Source: Oscillospiraceae bacterium (lineage in GTDB: Bacteria > Bacillota > Clostridia > Oscillospirales > Ruminococcaceae). From it: 9,553 nucleotides of DNA. Position 1 is the first letter of the stretch; every line of letters begins with the position of its first letter. The stretch lies in NCBI GenBank assembly GCA_900757485.1, contig CAAEOA010000112.1:1-9553 (forward strand). The letters are read 5' to 3'. A program made the position numbers and the translations under genes. Of this stretch, positions 7,163 to 9,553 are shown one piece after another. Below the pieces are notes generated by a model. It ran no database searches. It worked only from the letters and a program-made list of their open reading frames with translations, and had not been told where the DNA came from.

Positions 7163-8023
7163 ATGGACATTTCTAATCAAAATATAGCAGTAATCGGATT
7201 GGGACTGATTGGCGGCTCGATTTGCAAGACAATAAAAAAACATACCGGAAAATGCTGTTTCGCGATGGACACCAACGCCCAAACACTTCAAAACGCACTG
7301 CAAGACGGTGTAATATCAGCCGGTATGCGTTCCGATGACTTAAATAATTGCGATATTGTTATTGTCGCTCTGCATCCTAAGCAAACCATTCGCTTTATTC
7401 TAGAGCACGCTCCTCTGTTTAAAAAGGGCAGTATTGTCATGGATGTATGTGGCATCAAATCTACTGTTGTCGAACAAGTAACAGCTCCGCTGAAAGAACA
7501 GGGTGTACATTTTGTCGGCACACATCCGATGGCAGGACGGGAATTCTCTGGGTATGACTATGCGCTGGATCATCTTTTTGACCGAGCAAGCATGATTATT
7601 ACGCCCACGGAACAGACTTCTGCCCAAGCAGTAAAAGACGTCGCTTCCCTTGCAGAAATCATGCATTTCAAAAAGGTGGTCATTTCTTCGCCCGAACGGC
7701 ATGATCAGATTATTGCATTTACTTCGCAGCTTGCTCATGTGGTATCCAATGCTTATATCAAAAGTCCGTCGTCCCAATATTATGACGGATTCAGTGCAGG
7801 AAGCTTTTTGGACTTGACAAGGGTGGCAAAGCTAAATGAAAACATGTGGACCGACCTGTTCATGATGAACAAGGAACCCTTGCTGTTTGAAATCGATACG
7901 ATTATTGATCATCTCTGCGAATATCGAGATGCCCTGCGCAAAAATGATAATGATTCCCTTCGTCAACTGTTAAAAGACGGCAGAGAGCTAAAAGAAAAAA
8001 GTTTGGAAATGCTCAATCAATAA
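7163..8023 (+). CDS. tyrA: Prephenate dehydrogenase
   Basis: A 286-aa cytosolic enzyme that oxidatively decarboxylates prephenate to 4-hydroxyphenylpyruvate, the tyrosine precursor. The N-terminal Rossmann domain has VIGLGLIGGS (10-19), and Asp36 (AMDTN) at the end of the second strand points to NAD rather than NADP. THPMAGREFSGYDYA (120-134), ERHDQIIAFTSQLAHVVSNA (178-197) and FSAGSFLDLTRVAKLNENMW (210-229) are family-typical substrate and catalytic segments; the histidine of SQLAH is the best candidate for the catalytic residue. It has no chorismate mutase domain and no C-terminal ACT domain, unlike many Firmicutes TyrA proteins. The ACT function may be supplied by the upstream gene (inference). 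The start ATG 7163 is preceded by AGAAAGG (7144-7150), 12 bases away. It is the last gene of the operon; terminator hairpins follow. Confidence 0.94.
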   Translation: MDISNQNIAVIGLGLIGGSICKTIKKHTGKCCFAMDTNAQTLQNALQDGVISAGMRSDDLNNCDIVIVALHPKQTIRFILEHAPLFKKGSIVMDVCGIKSTVVEQVTAPLKEQGVHFVGTHPMAGREFSGYDYALDHLFDRASMIITPTEQTSAQAVKDVASLAEIMHFKKVVISSPERHDQIIAFTSQLAHVVSNAYIKSPSSQYYDGFSAGSFLDLTRVAKLNENMWTDLFMMNKEPLLFEIDTIIDHLCEYRDALRKNDNDSLRQLLKDGRELKEKSLEMLNQ

Positions 8024-8047
8024 TAAAAAATAGTATTGATTTTAAAT

Positions 8048-8066
8048 CAGCCTGTCGGCTGTTTTT
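8048..8066 (+). terminator. Rho-independent terminator of the operon after tyrA
   Basis: CAGCC (8048-8052), the loop TGTC and GGCTG (8057-8061) form a 5-bp GC-rich hairpin followed directly by TTTTT. It lies 24 bases after the tyrA stop and has the right orientation to end the seven-gene transcript. Confidence 0.7.
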
Positions 8067-8130
8067 CAGAAGTATATTTTTGTTATTCCACAACAGATTT
8101 GCCTTACAAATCTTATTTCATAATAATCAT

Positions 8131-8316
8131 TTACCGGTCAAGACGCTGCGAAAAAATCCACGGCGTCTTGACTTTTATCATATCTAAAGGAACCTCATAC
8201 GAAGCAACTCGCTGCCCAACTGTCCCATCTGCTATTCTAAAACCCCCTTTCTTTGCATAGAATGGACTTGTCAGATACTTTGTCCAATAGATTTGAAAAG
8301 GGGAATGAACTTGAAA
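8131..8316 (-). other. Start-less minus-strand open frame, possible remnant or repeat
   Basis: Read on the minus strand, codons are open from 8316 down to a TAA stop at 8133-8131, about 61 residues. The last part looks protein-like (GGFRIADGTVGQRVASYEV, then PLDMIKVKTPWIFSQRLDR). No ATG occurs until the Met 16 residues from the end, no plausible start codon lies earlier, and no ribosome binding site is visible. The frame overlaps the hairpin at 8137-8172 and the 5' end of the ATPase gene. It is best seen as a fragment of a larger coding or dispersed element rather than as a gene. I do not recognise a family. Confidence 0.3.
8137..8176 (+). terminator. Second strong hairpin with short T tract, backup terminator or repeat-borne
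   Basis: GTCAAGACGC (8137-8146) is perfectly complementary to GCGTCTTGAC (8163-8172). Two more pairs (one of them G-T) extend the stem to 12 bp around a 12-base A-rich loop, and TTTT follows. It could be a second terminator before the ATPase gene. The whole hairpin also lies inside a minus-strand open frame (8131-8316), so it may belong to a repeat element. Confidence 0.55.
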
Positions 8317-9553
8317 TTATTTAACTTGTTAGAACGTGATTTAAATGAATCTCCCAAAATAAATCTGAAAAAAAATCCTCTTTCGCCGCAAGCTGATGAA
8401 AAGCCTGCCGATCATCCGGGGCTTTCTTCCTCAGAGGCGGCAAAACGTCTCAGGGAAAATGGTCCAAACAGCCTGTCTCAAGGAAAAAAAGTGAATGCGA
8501 TGAAAATATTTGCCGGACAGTTTAAAGATTTTCTTACTTTAATTCTGCTGGCAAGCACTCTGATTTCTCTTTTTATGGGAGAATACGCCGAGGCGTTAAC
8601 CATTGCCGTAATCGTCCTGCTAAACGCAATTATGGGTTTTGCGCAGGAATTTAAAACCGAAAAAACATTGGAAGCACTGAAGAAGATGGCTGCTCCTCAC
8701 GCGAAGGTATTCCGAGACGGTAAATTGACCGAGCTTCCCACTGATAATCTGGTCTGCGGAGATATCATTGAATTCGAAGCCGGAGACAAAATTCCGGCGG
8801 ATGCGTTGATTTTGGAGTGCAGCACATTAGAATCGGACGAAGCAATGCTGACCGGCGAATCTCTGCCGTCCGAAAAACACAGTCAGCCTTCAGCCAAAGA
8901 TTTTACGGGGCATGACAAGGAATACTTAGTCTATATGGGCTGTACCGTTACAAAGGGACACGGAACGGCAAAGGTCATTGCAACCGGTATGAATACCCAA
9001 ATGGGACAAATCGCGGATATGCTGGTGGGGATTGAGGAAGAAGAAACCCCGCTCCAGAAAAAGCTGGGTGAGCTGGGAAAGTATATCGCTATCGGTTGCC
9101 TGATTATCTGTGCCATTGTATCATTAACCGGTATTTTGAGAGGAGAACCGGTATTAAATATGTTGATAACCGGACTGTCCCTGTCGGTAGCTGCCGTTCC
9201 CGAAGGGTTGCCTGCCATCGTTACTATTGCGCTGGCGCTCGCGGTAAACCGTATGGTCAAGCAAAAATCCCTGATTCGCCGCTTACATGCCGTTGAAACA
9301 TTAGGTTGCGCCAGTGTGATTTGCTCCGACAAAACGGGGACGCTGACAGAAAACAAAATGACGGTTAAAAAAATAGTGGGAACCGACTATCATCTCGAGG
9401 TTACCGGGAACGGATACGAAAAAGCCGGTGAATTTCGACGCGGTAATACCCGGATGAATGTCAATTTGCAAAGCAACACAAAGAAACTGTTCGAGGTTGC
9501 TGTCCTGTGCAACAACAGCCGTATCAGTGCGCCGGGAGAAGCCTTCGGCGGAC
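8311..9553 (+). CDS. Cation-transporting P-type ATPase, type II (calcium-type), N-terminal part; runs off the window
   Basis: About 414 codons are present and the frame is open to the window end; the full family length is about 850-900 aa. Numbered from ATG 8305, it shows the N-terminal cation-ATPase segment [19 protein letters not shown], a first membrane pair ([16 protein letters not shown] and the following [16 protein letters not shown]), the actuator-domain TGES loop (183-186), TM3-TM4 with [10 protein letters not shown] (Pro299 of PEGLP in the ion site), and the phosphorylation motif CSDKTGTLT with Asp342. PEGLP plus TGES and DKTGT indicates a type II pump (Ca2+ or Mn2+ export is most likely), not a heavy-metal CPx pump. 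The residues before GLSSS (about 38) are hydrophilic and longer than in many relatives. AAAAGGGG (8296-8303) is 7 bases before TTG 8311 but only 1 before ATG 8305, so TTG is preferred; ATG remains possible. No convincing promoter was found just upstream. It appears unrelated to the aromatic operon. Confidence 0.93.
   Translation, partial: MKLFNLLERDLNESPKINLKKNPLSPQADEKPADHPGLSSSEAAKRLRENGPNSLSQGKKVNAMKIFAGQFKDFLTLILLASTLISLFMGEYAEALTIAVIVLLNAIMGFAQEFKTEKTLEALKKMAAPHAKVFRDGKLTELPTDNLVCGDIIEFEAGDKIPADALILECSTLESDEAMLTGESLPSEKHSQPSAKDFTGHDKEYLVYMGCTVTKGHGTAKVIATGMNTQMGQIADMLVGIEEEETPLQKKLGELGKYIAIGCLIICAIVSLTGILRGEPVLNMLITGLSLSVAAVPEGLPAIVTIALALAVNRMVKQKSLIRRLHAVETLGCASVICSDKTGTLTENKMTVKKIVGTDYHLEVTGNGYEKAGEFRRGNTRMNVNLQSNTKKLFEVAVLCNNSRISAPGEAFGG

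Noticed and set aside
8036..8260. Plus-strand open frame of 74 codons after tyrA
   Set aside because: It begins just before the operon terminator, runs through both hairpins, has no ribosome binding site, and its peptide shows no domain-like pattern.
8253..8281. Possible promoter TTGCAT - 17 bases - TACTTT before the ATPase gene
   Set aside because: Each hexamer matches only about half of the consensus, so it is too weak to annotate.
1..9553. Search for CRISPR arrays, tRNA/rRNA genes, insertion sequences, toxin-antitoxin or defence systems
   Set aside because: No regularly spaced repeats, cloverleaf sequences, transposase motifs or defence-type proteins were seen on either strand.

Overview
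The window looks like chromosomal DNA of a low-to-mid GC Gram-positive anaerobe, most likely a member of the Clostridia (an Oscillospiraceae/Ruminococcaceae-like fermenter). This is an inference from the strong AGGAGG-type ribosome binding sites, the use of TTG starts, a pyruvate kinase carrying the Firmicutes-type PEP-utilising C-terminal domain, and a ferredoxin-dependent 2-oxoacid oxidoreductase. Every gene is on the + strand.

Layout. (1) Bases 1-483 are the 3' end of pyruvate kinase. (2) Bases 484-945 are non-coding. They hold a hairpin-rich, repeat-like block, a terminator hairpin (749-786) and a promoter (about 799-827). (3) Bases 946-8023 form one probable operon of seven genes with gaps of 24-74 bases: paaK-like ligase 1, iorA, a GDSL/SGNH hydrolase, iorB, paaK-like ligase 2, a double-ACT-domain protein, and prephenate dehydrogenase (tyrA). 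A terminator hairpin with a T5 tract follows at 8048-8066. (4) Bases 8024-8310 hold that terminator, a second strong hairpin, and a stretch that reads as a start-less open frame on the minus strand. (5) From about 8311 to the window end runs the 5' part of a type II (calcium-type) P-type ATPase.

How the genes work together. IorAB converts arylpyruvates (indolepyruvate, phenylpyruvate, 4-hydroxyphenylpyruvate) plus CoA to arylacetyl-CoA, CO2 and reduced ferredoxin. The PaaK-type ligases connect free arylacetates to arylacetyl-CoA. TyrA makes 4-hydroxyphenylpyruvate from prephenate. The cluster therefore sits on the arylpyruvate/arylacetate node and could serve either fermentative oxidation of aromatic amino acids or, run reductively, their synthesis from scavenged arylacetates. 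The ACT protein is a candidate amino-acid sensor.

I see no phage, CRISPR, toxin-antitoxin or other exotic defence system. The points most worth a second look are the esterase-like gene wedged between the two IOR subunits, the two PaaK paralogues whose substrate-pocket segments differ, and the two repeat-like non-coding blocks.
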